Positions 23,226 through 36,771 are shown, counted from the first letter of the stretch. The stretch: DNA of 64,000 nucleotides from Dicaeum eximium (GCA_013396995.1 VWZP01010309.1:352153-416152); one strand, 5' to 3'. The notes: generated by a model from the letters alone, not told the origin. Translations and numbers: made by a program.

Positions 23226-26200
23226 GTTAATCAGTATCATGATTCCACTGGAACTACTCACAGGGCAGGATGTTCATAAGAGTCTATCTTTTTGTATAAA
23301 GTGCTCTGATAGTCCTGAGTAAAAATGAAGGGATAACAGTAGGAAATACTGCTGATGATATTTTGTGTTGTGTTACAAACAATTCACTTGTCTTTAATTT
23401 ATTTGTATTCAAAATATGCCATTGGCTGATGAGTATTATCAAATTTCAGTATTCTGAGGAACTTGCAGCAAAGCAGAAGAAAGGCAAACACAGCATGTGT
23501 ATATTCCTATTCGGACCAGCCATACTTAGTATGACAAAACAGAACCAAAGACAGAAAATTAAAATGTCAAGTGGTGAAAGGCTTACTGTGGTATTTAGCT
23601 CATGTAATGCAGGTTTTCCTGAAGTATCTAGTCTAAAATAGTTTTTTCTTTGCACATAAAAAGAGAAAAGGCAGCTCAGAATATCTGGGTTTTTCTCCTG
23701 AATGACTTACTTGGTTTGGTGCAAGCCATTTTCTACTCAGGTTTCTTATTTTGATACCTGAAAATGAACTCTTCCAGGTATATTTTAACATACTCAGTTT
23801 ACACCACAGTTTCCTATCACCTAGGTGCTTCCTGAAAATTTGATTTTTGAGCCACATGAAGTGTCCTGTGAGTGTGCCTGTTTTTACTGAATCTATTGAG
23901 GTACTTGAATCAAACTCAAAGAGGAGTTTGAAGTCATGTATATATGAACAATGAGAAGCTGTGGGAAATACCTGACTGATACAGGAAGTGTTGGCACTTC
24001 ATCCTGTCCCTGAGCTAGTGATAAAGCTTCATGAAACAAGGAGCTGCAGACTTGGTTCAGGTGCTGCAGCTGGTGGTGGCTGTGGCAGCAGCAGCTCCAG
24101 CCTCTGGGCTGGAGGATGCTCTCGGCTCTGGGCACAGCTCTCACAACTCACAGTGCCCTCTGCACTTCAGGGATGCCTCAGATGTGTGATCTACCCATTG
24201 TCTGAATATCCTTGTGTTATTCAGCTCCCTCAGGATGAAACCTGTGTGTTTTAGGAGTGGCGTTTGAGAGGAATAAGGTGAATTAATGTGGTAAATTGCA
24301 GTACTTCAAAAATTAACTGGCCTATCCTGGAAATTCTTCTGAATCCCTCCTAGTCTTTTCCTGTGTCTGCTGCACAGTGTAAAAGTCACACTGGCTTCAA
24401 AACAAGATGTTGCTTTCAGGGAGCAAAACAGATACTAAGGTTTTTTGGATGAGGCTTTTACTGATCCAGCAATTACTTTAGAAATACGGTCTTTTCAAAA
24501 TCTCATGGGGAATATCTGGAAGGAAAGTTATGCAATCCCAGAAAGCATTTTTCTGTGAATTCTGAATTTTGTTTTCTGCTTTCTCTCCCTAATTTTGATA
24601 AATTAGTAATTACTTACCAGATTAAATTATAACATTAGGTTGCTTTTGCAGCAGGGGAAATATCAGTTTAAAGGGGAAAATTACTCTTGATCTAAAACCC
24701 CATGTGTTGATTTCAGTCTGGATCAGATCTTTGGAGCTGAGTTATAATGTTGAAAACTGATGTTTATTATGGAAACACTGACATAACCTCTATTCTTTTG
24801 GTTCTGGCAGACATGGCAAAACTATCCAGAGACCATTTTTTCTGAGTTCTTTTCTAGTCTCCTTGGACTTTGCTTTCTGAGTCTTTGCCAATTTTACTGC
24901 CATTCACATTGACTAAAACCCTCTTGGAAATATATCAGTCTGTAGGAACCATTAGGAAATAACACCATTACACATGTTTAATAGGTTAGCAGAGGGGTGG
25001 AGAAAGTTTAGCAACTTCTGCTGTGTCATGGTCATTCCAAAACAGTGGAGTCCAAAAGGTTCGTGTGAAAGAGAAGTTCATAGGAGAAAAGTAAAGGTAA
25101 ATTGCCAAGAAAAGCATACTTGTTGTGAATTACTTTTGTTGCAAGTCATGTTGCACAAGGTTTTCAAAGGTTTATTGATTCTTTAACTAGCAGGAGCAGT
25201 TGGCAAGCATCCCTAGTATATTTAGGTTTTGTCTCTATCATTTTAATATTTTTTTATTATTCAATTTGCCATTAAAAGCCCATGGAAACCTAGCACTGTG
25301 CTTATGTCCTCCCACAGTCATTAAAAAGACAGAATCTGTTTTGAGAAACATTAAGCTTACATACAAAATCATGAAATCCTAGAGTAATAACTTGTTTATA
25401 ACCTTAGTTTCTCCCTTATGATAGTCTTTAATAAGAAGTCACATTGTTTTTCTGCAAATACCGAGCTATAGTATCTTTGATACATGCAAAAGGCATCTGC
25501 TATTAATGTGTTTCACGAATCAAAACCCAAAAAAATCTATCCAAACCAGCTGCCTAACATAGTGAAAAATAATGCTCCTTTGTAGTTATGTTCTCTTGTA
25601 GGGAGAACATCTATCAGAGACATTAAAGAATGTAATATACAATTAGATGCAAATACAAGGTTTTTTAGTACACATATGGGGGTTCTTTTAGGATTTTCTG
25701 ACCTAAATGTGTATCCAAGATGGTATTCATAAAAGGTCTGGTAGGATTTTGTAGGTGTGTGTAATTTCAGAAACTTAAGTATTTTCATCAGAGTAGAAAC
25801 CTTTTTCTCGAAAGAAAGCTAGCCAGTATTGACTTTATGAGTCCATTCATATTTTCTGTTGTTTTCTGTGCTTTTTCTAGTTTCAGCTCCCTCTTTTTCC
25901 CATTCTCTTTAATCTCTGGATGTTTTTTCTCATTCTGTATGTACTAAACAGATGAACTTTTGTTTATTCAGGTTTCCATGAAATTTAAGATTAGGTAAAC
26001 ATTAGGAACAGAAAATTTATGTAGTGAAGTTTCCAACATTTTTGAGTGATTGAAGGCAAGTGGGTTATAATGGAAACTTTATTCAGCTTTGCTTGATAGC
26101 CCTCAAGAACAGAATATGCCAGATCTGAACTCCCTTATTTGTATCCTCATATTTTTAGGTGAATCAGATCTCTGTTTGAACCTGATATGTAGAGTCCACA

Positions 26201-27008
26201 GCTAGTTGCTTACAATCTGACATGCTAACAAGGGCTTAAAAATTTGTGTACTCTGGACAATGACAAAGCAAGCACAGCAGCATTGGAGCTGCCCTTAGCA
26301 ATATCTGAGCTTGGTTTCCCATAGCTGTTATTTCTTTGGTCTCTTTCTGTATCTATTTTATAGAACATCCATAAAGCATTTTGTGCTTGTAAACTTTGTC
26401 CCATAAGATGAGGGTATACTAAACATCCAGACTAAGTGTATAAATGGTGCTAAAAAATATGTTCTTTTTCACATGCATTCTTGTCAGAAGACTGCAGGTT
26501 TTCTTGTTCGGTGTGCTGGTCCTCTGGTTCAGCTTTCATGAAACACTCATCTTGCATAGTAGCACTCAAAGTTTGCTTGTGGAGCATCGTTTCTAGTGGC
26601 TGCATGACAGGGAAGAAGAGCTTGCCTTCTGGGTCTCATTCTTTTCCCCAGCATTCCCCTGGTGAGCCAAGGAAATATGCCTGAGCATGTTTTGAGTTGC
26701 CCCCATCTGTACTAGTAAGTGCTTAATTCAGGTTGCATGACTAGGTCCCATTTAATGAAGACCTTATTCTTTTCCTTTAAGGGTCAGTTTCATTTTAAGA
26801 CAAATCAGACTACTTAGGCTGCACGTGACTTTTTGTGTAAAACGTTTCTGGGTAATTTCAATGCAATTCCAGTTATGTGCAAACAAAATGAATAAGCATG
26901 TGCAAGACAGTGAATGAATGTTTTCTTTTCCTAACAGCCTGACAAGAGATCCTGACCGCATGCTGGCTGATAGTACCATAGTTAATGTTAGTAGTTGTGG
27001 ACCTGGGT
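23226..27008. other. unique non-coding DNA with a small GC-rich patch
   Basis: No gene recognised. A GC-richer patch at about 24055-24180 contains a run of CTG and CAG triplets, and a frame across it would be glycine- and serine-rich. Frames exist on both strands, so this looks like composition rather than coding. A good minus-strand donor (CTG before GTAAGTA at 24617) has no convincing partner. Confidence 0.5.
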
Positions 27009-27042
27009 AAAAGAAAAAAAAAAAAAAAAGAAAAAAAAAAAA
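27009..27042. repeat. A-rich homopolymer tract
   Basis: Two A runs interrupted by single G bases. It could be the tail of a lost retrocopy, but no parent sequence is visible upstream. Confidence 0.9.
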
Positions 27043-28299
27043 GCAGAATAGTCAGAAACATTGCATATCTGTGTAATTTCCTTAAAATAGGGTTTGTCTT
27101 TCTTATAACATGGAGTTTTTGTTTGCTCACTGTGCTATTTTAGGACCTGTAAGAATGTCCAGTGTCAGATCTGTGAAGGAAAAACATGTTGCCCATTAAA
27201 CACAATTTGAAGAAAATAATATGGGGAGTGTGTGTCTTCCAATAAAGATAATACAAAAGAAGTTTTAAGAGCATTGATACTTGAGTTTTTTTATTATTTT
27301 CTATTTTTTTTTTTCTTAATCAGCACGCTCTGTTTCATTTCTGGTATGAGGCGCAGTATCTGCTGTGGCTTGTAATAAACTTCCTTCTAGTCTTCAGTCT
27401 TTCAGCATCCTTTAAAGTGTGTTAACATGCTTTGAAATCCCACTGACTTCATTGGGGAAATCCCCCACCCAAAAAATAAATGGATGCCCAGGAGTCCAGT
27501 GTTGTGCCAGCCTGGTGGTGCTCCCTTGCTTTGTAGGACCCAGTGTCAAGTGGGAGCAGGCAGAAACTGCCCAGTCATGTCTCAGCTTGGAGGCAAAGGA
27601 TTCAGCAATGTGATGGGCATTCACCTGTGTGAATGAGACAATTCCCCCTACTGAGTCAGAATTATTCTCATTAATGAGCTAGAGGCCTGTCTGTCTAAAC
27701 TGATGACTCCGGGTGTATGGAAAAGAGAGAACAACATGAATACTTTGGCAGGCTTAATAAGATAGCAAAATAGGTTGAACTTCCCTTGTTTCCCGTCCGT
27801 AATTCTCATATTTCCATGTCACCCAATCATCTCAAAAAATCCAAGGCTTTGTATTGCATACTGTGCATAGTGTCTATGATTTCTGTGCTCCTGCAAGCCT
27901 AAAATAGGTCCTAAAGAAATTAGTAAAAGATTTATTTATAGTATTACTTAAAAAAAAAAGAATTATCATTGTAACATTAATGGACCTTCATGGTCAGTAA
28001 GAGCTTGCAAGGCATTTTTATACCTGGCACAAGAAAAGTCACAATGACAATAATTGGTAGGTTTTGTAGTTTCTAATAGGATTTGGGCATGGGTGTGTGG
28101 GAGGGAAACCTTACTTTTGGACAGAGGGGTTTATGGGTTTTGTTAAGCATCCACTCTTCTACCAAAGGGCATGAAAACTAAAAGGTTGGGAAAATTGCAT
28201 CTAGTTCAGAAAGGCACAGTGCTGTTTTTACATGCTTTGCTTCCCTCTCCCCATGGCACATGCCTTAAATACAGGTCCATGTCTCCTCTGTGCACTGCT
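27043..28299. other. unique non-coding DNA
   Basis: No gene recognised. Overlapping 64- and 70-codon frames at 27.4-27.6 kb lie on opposite strands of the same bases. Short T and A runs occur near 27305 and 27950. Confidence 0.5.
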
Positions 28300-29070
28300 T
28301 TGCGTGTGTGTCTCCCTCCTCAGAGTGAGGAGTAGAGTAAATCGATAGTAAATGCTCACCGCCCACTCCGTGCTCGGTTACGCAATAGCACATACCGTGT
28401 ACTCAGAGACAAAAAGGGAAAAAGCACACACAGGCTTTACATTCAAAAGCTCTTGCATAATTTTGCTTTTCTACAGCCAAAGAGAAAAAAAAAAAAAAGA
28501 AAAAAGGAAATAACAGATGGGGAGACTTGCAGGGTTTTTTTTCCCTTTTCTCAGACTGTACAGAGGCGAGTTTGTTTAACATCCATGGTCATTTCTAATT
28601 GCCCCGTGCTGCAGATAAGCAAGTCAGGCTTGCTTATGCTTGAAAATAAGACTTTTTTCCAGCTTCCATGATGTGGTGCACTTCTCAGGTAATACAAGAC
28701 AATCTGTTATGAAGTGTTTAAGGCTGAATTGGTTGTTTGTTTAGTCGTAATGAAAAAAGAAAAAGAAACACCTCACTTCAGCTATTCGATACATGTTACA
28801 AAGTGAAAGAGGAACGAGGAGAAAGTGAAGTTGGATTTAATTCTCTGACGTTAGTTTGAGCTTTTTTTTTTTAATCTTTTTTCCTGTCTGAAAAGCAAAA
28901 TATCTCTCAATGTAATATTTATGTAAAAAGTCAGTTATGTAACTCTCGCCTGCCTTTCGCTTTTGTTACCTCTCTGGACTGTACAGCTCTACTGTTTTTC
29001 CTGACGACAGATTGTATTAAAACCTGCAAATCCTGATGAAAGGAAAGAACGACAGCACAGACTTTAATTT
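28300..29070. promoter_or_regulatory. candidate regulatory block with bZIP site
   Basis: The block has about six CpGs within some 60 bases at 28340-28400, and further ones later (AGGCGAG, TTAGTCGTAATG, CTGACGTTAG, CTCGCCTG, TTTCGC, CTGACGAC), well above the flanks. GTTACGCAAT at 28377-28386 is a close match to C/EBP and PAR-bZIP half-site dimers. An ATCGAT lies nearby at about 28341. It is interrupted by a purine-rich simple tract (28479-28507) and a T-run near 28863. No open frame of note crosses it. CpG retention in an otherwise CpG-poor region suggests a constrained, hypomethylated regulatory element, which is inference. Confidence 0.35.
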
Positions 29071-30111
29071 TGAGCCTTTTTAAGGGCTTCAGGCTGGAAG
29101 ACAATGGATCTATTTAAGATCTGGTTTTGGCTGGAGGAATTCTTATTGAATATTTTCTTGTCACAGTGTGCTCTGGAACATCCCTGGCTTCTGCACAGTG
29201 TTTTTGCCTCTCTCCTCCTCTTCTCTCCTACCCCTCCCTCCAACTTTTGGATGTATACAATGAAAGCTTTTTCCCTTTCCTCTCCTGACCTTAATGCAAG
29301 TGTCAGATCAGTCTCTGTGTAACAGTAGCAAGTGCAGAAGAACAGTGAAATTTTAGGTTGTGTTGAACTTCATTAATTTCTGTTTTAAGTGATTGATGTC
29401 CATAAAGATCCAGAGATTCTTCTAATTAGAATTGGTTGGGATATTTTAATTTACTTCTGTCAAATGCAAGAAAAAGTACATATAGCCCTGCTAAAATAAT
29501 AATTAAAGAAAAAAAGAAAAAAGAGGCATTTTGCAGCTTCAAGAAAGGGAAGAAATGAATTAGTAATAAAGAAAAGTTCATACTTTCTTTTCTGTTCATA
29601 CTACAGGAAGAATTTATTCCTGTAGCTATTGCAACCAGTTTATTCCTAGTTGTATCCTCTGAGGATCTGACCTGTTTGTGGTTGCAAGCATTGTGTCAGG
29701 GTTTGTTTTCTTTTGCCCTTTACGAATCGTTCTTGTCTGCCTGCACATTCTTGGACAGATTCTTCCCCAGTGTAATGCTACTAATTCTGTTGATATGATG
29801 TCAGGAGTCTATTAGGTCAATTATAAAGTTATAGGGCTCAATCCTCGGTTGTTTTAAAGTGTTTTTCTGTCGTTAGAAAAGAGCCATAAAATGAATCTGC
29901 CTGTGAATTATGCCCACTTCAGGCATCATAGAAAAAAAATTTGAAGCCGACATCTTTCAACAGTGATCCCTGAGACAAACTTTAAATGAAACAGGGTTTT
30001 GTGAAAACAGGAAGTAGAATATTTTAAGCTCTGTAAGTATGTTTTAAGCTGTATAAATATATTTCACCAAGCTGCTGGGGAGTACACATATATTTAGAAA
30101 TATATTGGGAC
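29071..30111. other. unique non-coding DNA
   Basis: No gene recognised. A 72-codon frame starting at 29104 has no motif. Purine-rich stretches occur near 29500-29530. Confidence 0.5.
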
Positions 30112-30195
30112 ACCTGGATTCTGAAATCAGCCCTTGCTTTGGCTCTGGGCAATGAAAACTTCTTCTTCCTCCATTTGTGTCTCAGTTAAGAATCA
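30112..30195 (+). mobile_element. possible MIR-like SINE relic
   Basis: CACCTGGATTCTGAAATCAG, GGCTCTGGGCAATGAAAACT and TTCCTCCATTTGTGTCTCAG follow the order of a MIR core (lead sequence, a 'gggcaa' segment, 'cctca' box). It is shorter and weaker than the copies at 23.1 and 54.5 kb. Confidence 0.3.
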
Positions 30196-31661
30196 CTTAG
30201 GGATTATACTGGCAGATACTATTTTATTGTGCCCTTCAGAAATATTCTAAACCTATTTTATTAATGTTTATAAAACCAATTCAGATACACAGGGAGAAGG
30301 CATTGAAATATTTTGTAAAGGTTAAAAATTTATTTAAATTTCAGACCAGTGTTGCCACACAGACAAATCTGGACACCAACCATATATAAGATTTAATAAC
30401 CCTATATAATGTAATGATAATATATAAATGAATATAACCTTGGTCATCAGATTATTAAATTCTGGAAGACTATCCTGTAGGAATTACAGGGCCTAAAATC
30501 CTATGTAATTGTAAGGTGTGGCTGAATCAGCATACCAATAGCAGTTTATAACATAGTTGCATGCGGTGGAGGATAGTAACCTCCTTAAAATCCCTTATCT
30601 TGGTGACCCTCATAGCTGTCAGCTGTTTATAAAATGCTTGGAAGATGTAAATGCTGTAACTTTACAGAGAACATGCTCAGTAATGAGTCCAGTGTTGGAC
30701 TTAATCAAAAGAGTGATCATTTGTCTTTGAGTGAAAATTACTTTCTGCTTTGTCTTTTCAGAGTCTCAGTCTGTAAGGTTTTTGTTGGCACTGATTGCAA
30801 TGGGAGACTTATTTGGAATAGGTGTAGAAAACCTGATAGCTTTTAATGGCAGAGAAGCAATTCCCCCTCTAAAAGGCATCTGCCTGCTTTTCAGTTACTG
30901 AGACATTTCTCTGTGTGTCACTAGGTTACCCCTAACTTCTAGGTCTTCAGTCCCCAGCTTTGCTTTGTATGCTTGGGTGGGCTACTGTCAAGACACTAAC
31001 CTTCCTTGATGGTCAAACAAGCATTTCATTATTTCCTGAGTATCTTCTAATTTAAAAAGGGAAAAGCCCTTGTAAATGCCTGCTGCTAAAACTCTGGTTA
31101 TATATGCACGGTTGAACAGCAACCAGAACGGGGGAATTTTGTGTGTTCTGCAGAATGGAAATCTAATTTTAATTTATGGAGGAGAGGGTGATTTGACTTG
31201 ACCAGATGCTAGACATGCAACCTGTGAAACTTCTGTCTGCCTAAATTCATAGGCAAAATAGGCAAAAGGGATGGTTTGAACAGTTTCTCAAATGAGATGT
31301 TAATATTCAGTTTTAATGAATAAGTCTTCACTTCACAACTTAAAAAGACTCTGCTATTTTATTTTTAAACATAAGCTGTTTGAGTCCTGTCTCTGTGAAG
31401 ATCTGTGCCGTAGTTTTCTTAAATTCAAGTTTGTTATTTTAGAGAAAAGGTTAAATATGAACCCTAAAGATTTAAAAACAGCAACAAAAATGAAAAGAGC
31501 TCTACATTAATTTTTATTTTGAAATTTCATTATTTCTCTTCCCTGACACATACTTGGGGTTGGGTATATTGAAAAATAGCTAGCTAAATTATTTTGCTGT
31601 ATCCAGCAATGTGCTGAATTAGCTATGGTAGGCTTTTTATCTAGCAATTATTCTGCAAGGT
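30196..31661. other. unique non-coding DNA
   Basis: AT-rich, with no gene, RNA or repeat recognised. Frames of 64-70 codons lack motifs. Confidence 0.5.
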
Positions 31662-31691
31662 TTCCTTCCTCCCTCCCTCCCTCCCTTCCTC
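31662..31691. repeat. TCCC/TTCC microsatellite
   Basis: Tetranucleotide polypyrimidine tract (TTCCTTCC followed by CTCC units). Simple repeat. Confidence 0.92.
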
Positions 31692-33179
31692 AGAACAGTC
31701 GCTTTTGCAACTCTCACACTTTGGTTGAAGTTTATGACAATTTTGTGTCCTTCACTATCAGTAATTCATTGCTAGTGCCTTCAGTAGTTTCACTGGTCTT
31801 TTTGCCTTGCAGAAGTCCCTAGGAAATACTGCAAGAAGCAACGTTTTTGGAGTAATTGTAACCAAAGTATCAGGCCTGGCGGCACTGAATGCTCCTGCAG
31901 TCCTCCTTTTCAAAGCTATTATCTTCCACATTCACAGCAAACAGCACAGCTGGTTCATTTCTCCCGGAGAGAACCTGTGTGTTCCTGCCCTTGCTGTTTA
32001 ACCCATGTGTGCAGGTGGCCGTGGCACCTGCAGGGAAGGGTCACTCATGTCCAGCGGTGTTCAGGAGCTGTGGGCATGTGTGCAGTGCCTCCAGCAGGGC
32101 TGGCACCTGAATGTTCCCTGCTTTTTCCTCTGCACCGTGGTTAATGTTTTCCTGTTGTCACTAAATGAAGCAAGGGCTCTGTTTGGACCGAGTGCCTCCA
32201 TCAGGGAGCCCCACAAGAGGATGTTCCGTGCTGTCTGTCAGAACCCCTGTGGGGAAGGAGAGCATCCTCGTTTGCTCATGCATTTGTTCCCTGGATGTCT
32301 GGTCTCATCATTGCCACTACTGAATGCTCATGGCTGGGGTGGAAGGACGTTTAAGCTCTCTTCACCTTTTTGATGCAGAGGCTTAAAAACAACTCTTTAA
32401 GAAGTGACCTTTAATATCTGTAGTGCAAGGGAGCAGGGAGATGAACTTGATCATCCAGAAAGTGTGCTTGCTCCGGGGTAAAATCTTGTAAAAAACCAAA
32501 CTATTTCAGTTAGTTCAGTTTCTGTGGGGCCTCAGTTTGAGGTATTACTTCATAATTTCAACGGAAGAAACCTCTGACTTGTGTGACTTTTTTGGACGTG
32601 TGATGAAACTCACCCCTTTAGGGAAGTTCTTGCAGAGACAAGATACAAAGAGAGTTTGTCTGTGTAAGCAGCTGAAAGGATTGCTCGTTCCCAAGTTTGT
32701 GCTGATTTATTTGTGAGTGGCTGCAGCAGAATAGATGGACTCACTGCTTTGACTGTACTGTGAACAAGAGAGAAATACACTCAGTTGATAATGTTTTAAA
32801 AATAAATAATGACACTCTTCTTCATGGAAGGACTGTGAAAAGATATTAACAGAAAACAGTGCAGAAAGCATCTGAAACCACCTTTGTCCATAGTTTCCAC
32901 TGCATATATTTCTTAAACTGTTTTTCTCTTCTCATTTTTTATTAAACATCCTGGTTGCCTTCAGCCCCTTACACCACCAGAACAAAAAAAAAAAAGGCAA
33001 AGTTTCAATCCCATCTTCTAGGTTCCATCTAAATATACGTTCCTGATTAAAAAGTGTCAGTCGCTGCTGAGGCTGGAAATGGCCTGCTCTGCTTTGAGGA
33101 AGGGGGAGGCAGATCACTAATGGTTGCTCAGGCTGTCATGTTTCTGAGAATCAGCTGTTTTTTCTTTATACTGCAAAGA
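31692..33179. other. unique DNA with a GC-richer patch
   Basis: Bases about 31980-32350 are GC-richer and carry overlapping plus-strand frames of 64, 73 and 122 codons in different frames. They overlap each other, have no recognised domain and fit reduced stop frequency in GC-rich DNA. No CpG cluster or splice structure was seen. Confidence 0.45.
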
Positions 33180-33625
33180 TTAAACAAAGAATGTTAAACA
33201 TTTCCCAATTTAGCATTTATAATGGAAAGCGGCTGTAGGGCCACAGCTTGCTGCTGCAAGGGCAGGCGTTCATACGAGGAGTCGCTTAAAAAGGCTTTTA
33301 TTTTCTTTGAAGGCCTATCCATTCTCCCAGCCCGGCCGCTGTGCTTTGCAATCAGGTGGAGGCAGCTTTAAATTTGTACTTTCATTTAAGTAGAAGCTAA
33401 TTTACGTTTGGAAATGAAAGTTAAAGCATCTCAGCCATCTGCAAAGTGGAGGAGGAGGCAGTGGGTTTCTTTAACTTTTCAAATCTCTGCAATCCTTTTT
33501 TCACACCAACAGGCAAGCAAAAATTATCTTTCAGAGCTCCTATTAGTAATAATATGTAGTATTAATGATCTAATTTCTCAGCTTCGATTCTTTCTCTTAG
33601 TTTCAGATATACCTGTTGGGTAAGT
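33180..33625. promoter_or_regulatory. candidate conserved non-coding block
   Basis: Unique block with many intact AT-rich transcription-factor-like cores: TTAAACAAAGAATG, TTTATAATGG, TCATTTAAG, CTAATTTACG and TATTAATGATCTAATTT. CpGs are retained (AAGCGGC, GGCGTTCATACGAGGAGTCG, GCCCGGCCGC, TTACGTTTGG). The composition resembles a developmental enhancer. Its right end coincides with a splice-framed segment (33513-33619). No known protein is encoded. Confidence 0.3.
33513..33619 (+). other. possible 107-base exon, unproven
   Basis: This segment lies between a good acceptor (CCTTTTTTCACACCAACAG) and a strong donor (GTTGGG, then GTAAGT read from the last G, at 33620). One frame stays open across it, giving a hydrophobic stretch that I do not recognise. 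Length and spacing fit an internal exon. Such pairs arise by chance several times in 64 kb, so RNA evidence is decisive. A second acceptor-like TTTCTCTTAG lies inside it. Confidence 0.15.
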
Positions 33626-36600
33626 TCAGTCGCCCTTATACTTGCATCCAGCTCAGGAGTTTAGAAATAAAAAGTTGTAGTCTGGAGTGCAGCAAAATCA
33701 CATTTTTTTACCTCCAGACAGCACAACTTTCTCTGTAGCATTTCATTAATGGTGGAGCACTCTGACTTTCTGTTTGTCATTAGTAAAGGCAAAGGACACT
33801 AAAGGGTGACTGGTAAATAAAAAGAAAAAAAGAAAACAACATTTTCGCATACTGTGATTGTATATACTTTTATCACGTTTGTTTATCACCTTTTCTTATA
33901 TTTCAGTTTTACTTGAACAGTTCATAGTGGAGACAAATAAATTGTTCAGTCTTAGTTAAGAATTTCAGTGTTATGCTAATATGTATCTTATTTCCTGTCG
34001 AAATGAAATGTGTTATTACAGTTAGTTAGATTTTATTAACAGAGCAGCTAAAAATGTCCTTTGCCTGCCTCTCCATTGGCTAGTTTTCAGAAATTCAGTA
34101 GTCCTCTGTCATCTCATAGGGACAAGACCTAAACTTCTTATATAATTAAACCGTTTTCAGAAAAAAAATATTTCTGGTTTCTTGTATAAACTGTAAGCAC
34201 CATAAAAAAATCAGATATCCTTTTTCTGCCTTCTCCAGCCTGCCTGCAAGTAGATTTTGTCTAAACAAAATATTCTTGTGCTCAGCTGTCACAAACATTT
34301 GTGTATTACTTAGATGTCTACATGAGTAATTTCATTTGCCTCCTTCAGTAGCTTAAGTATGTTTGTTGATGCTTGCCCACCTTTTTGCTTCTTAAGGAAA
34401 GCTTTTTGCAATTTTTTTTTAATAACTCAAAGTTTGAGTATAAAAAATATTTCGATCTTCTTGTGATTGCATTTCTTACAGAATGTTGGAATTTTTGGAC
34501 TGTGCATCTGTTTAGGCACGTGGAGAAAGACAAGGCTGAGATCATGTAAGTCATGAAACTGAGGGTGAATAATCCATACTTTGTTCTTTCACCATTTTTA
34601 CAATTTATACCCAGATGCAAGTAATAAACCAAAATGAAGAAAAAACCCAACTAGTTAGCTTTTATTTTTAAAGTGATTAATGAAAAGCAAAGTTCAAATG
34701 AGGCTACAAATCCTGGTGGTGCACAATGGGTTGATTTATTTTGTAAATAGACCATGGATAATTAACCATAAAACAAAACTTTTTTTTTTCTTTNAATGAC
34801 ACTGGTTTCTTTTAGTTGCTGTGTGTTGCACAGAGGGATAACGACTTATTCACAACTGGTTGCAACTAGTTACAGCCAAGAAAAGAAAAACCCCAGAGGA
34901 AAGAGGAAAAAGACTGTTAAACTGCACTTGCAGTTTTGTAGTAAGGCATTCACTAATGGCTACAGACTGGGAAAAGTAAGAGTAGATATTTACGTACTCT
35001 GATGGTGCTTACCATGTTATCCCATGGTTTGGCTCAAAACTCACAAGAAAAAGACAGCTCCTACAGCTGGCCTTATAGTCCACAATTTTGTATTGACTTC
35101 TAAATAGAATTATTTATGCTTTGTTGCAAGTTTCCATTATGTGTCTTACTACTCTGACACTGAGGGAAGAGTCTTCTGGATAGTCATAGTCTGACTTGCT
35201 GCCAAGTCCTCTTGTGAGCCAGAGAGTGATGCTAGTTTTTCAGATATGTGATATGAGAAAACTGTCTGCCCAACATCCCCAAAATTTGTCTCTTCATAAT
35301 CCACAGTCATCTGTGGAAGGGATCTCTGATGCCCAAGAAGGAGAAGGTCCAATTTGTTGTGAAAGTACATTTCACTACTAATTAAACTACCAGCTGGGAT
35401 TACAGCCCTGGAGACTGTAAATAAAGTAGAGCATGAGATGTTCAGATGATAATATGGCCACTTTTGTGGTGGTTTGTATTAGTTGCCAGTACTTAGATTT
35501 GCTCATGTCATGCCAATTTGTTAGAGTGAAGAGAAGGATCACATAGGTAACAGTCAATATGCAAGAGGTTGGAGTTCCCACACTCCAACTCCTTATATGG
35601 ACACCTTAGCTTGCTCTCCCATGCCACGTGTGCCTTAAAATGCTTTTGACTGTAAATGTAAGACCTGCAATTCACACAAAGCTAAAACCTGTCTTCCTGT
35701 TGCCTGTTGGTGCAGCTGTGCTGTGTTTCACAGATGGTGATTCTAAGGGACTTGCAAAAAGCTGTCCTCACTCCAAACAATAGCCTGGGTCGGCAGAGGT
35801 ACTGGGTAAGAGTGATTATCACGGTATTGTTCTGGCTGTGTTGACTCTGTTACAGCAGCGTTACAGACTGTTGTTTGTAAGGGCTCTCTGTCCGACACTG
35901 ATTTGTGGGCATGTGGTTTCCTCTGGCAGTTTGGAGAATCTCTTTGTCAGAACGTACTGCGAGACTGAGGAGAGGAGGAGCAGATTATCATCGCCTCTAC
36001 CTGCTTGAGTTTAATGCAGATAACTGGGAAAAAGGATTCTGTGTTTTTAGTCTGGACCCCAGTTACAAGGCAGGATCTTAGATCAGCGCTGAGAACTAGA
36101 GAACTGATGAGTTCCCACTGTGTTACTGACACTGGTAACTACAACACATGGGCTGCCACTTGTAATCTGCTTTTAGGCCAAAGAGTCAAGTTAAAATAGC
36201 ACTTAGTTTGAGCAAGAGGCTTCTGTTGTGGGTGGGAGTTGTGCTGGGGGCAACATTAGCATTGTACTTACAAACAACACTGCAGTGAAGACAAGACCCC
36301 AAAAATAAGTTAACTCTCCAAGGCTCAATACAGTCTTTGGCTTCTCTACAGGTCCTCTTGGAAGGGAAGCCAGCCAAGGTCCTCTGTGGTAGAGCTAAAA
36401 GGATGAGCCTGGCCCATGGCATCCCCCTTAAAACTGCTTTTTGTCAGGCTTGTGCTTCTGGGAACTGTGGCAATGTATGGAATCTGCTACATAGTGCTTA
36501 TGAGTTAGAACTTGATTTTATTGACTAACAGAGTCCTTGTATCTTGTGACAGTCTTTTTCTGTGCTTTGCATCATGCCAAAGAGACAGGGGAGTGGTGTT

Positions 36601-36752
36601 GGCATGTCTTTGTATGAATAGGTCTGTCATTAAATATTTGAAATAGAAACATCTGAAATAGATCTTGCCTGAGAAGAACAATGGGATAACTAGAGAAAGC
36701 CAGTTTTCTCCAAATTTGCTTTTGGGGCTGGGAGTCTTAAGCAAACAGAATG
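33626..36752. other. unique non-coding DNA with one undetermined base
   Basis: No gene recognised. The single N at 34794 follows a T-run and marks an unresolved base in the assembly. Frames of up to 101 codons occur on both strands without motif. Confidence 0.55.
34794..34794. other. undetermined base (N)
   Basis: The only ambiguous base in the window. It sits at the end of a homopolymer T tract, a common site of sequencing or polishing uncertainty. Confidence 0.99.
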
Positions 36753-36771
36753 AAAAAAAAAAAAAAAAAGG

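Noticed and set aside
32005..32373. 122-codon frame in a GC-richer patch
   Set aside because: Three plus-strand frames overlap here in different phases with no domain. Composition alone explains it.
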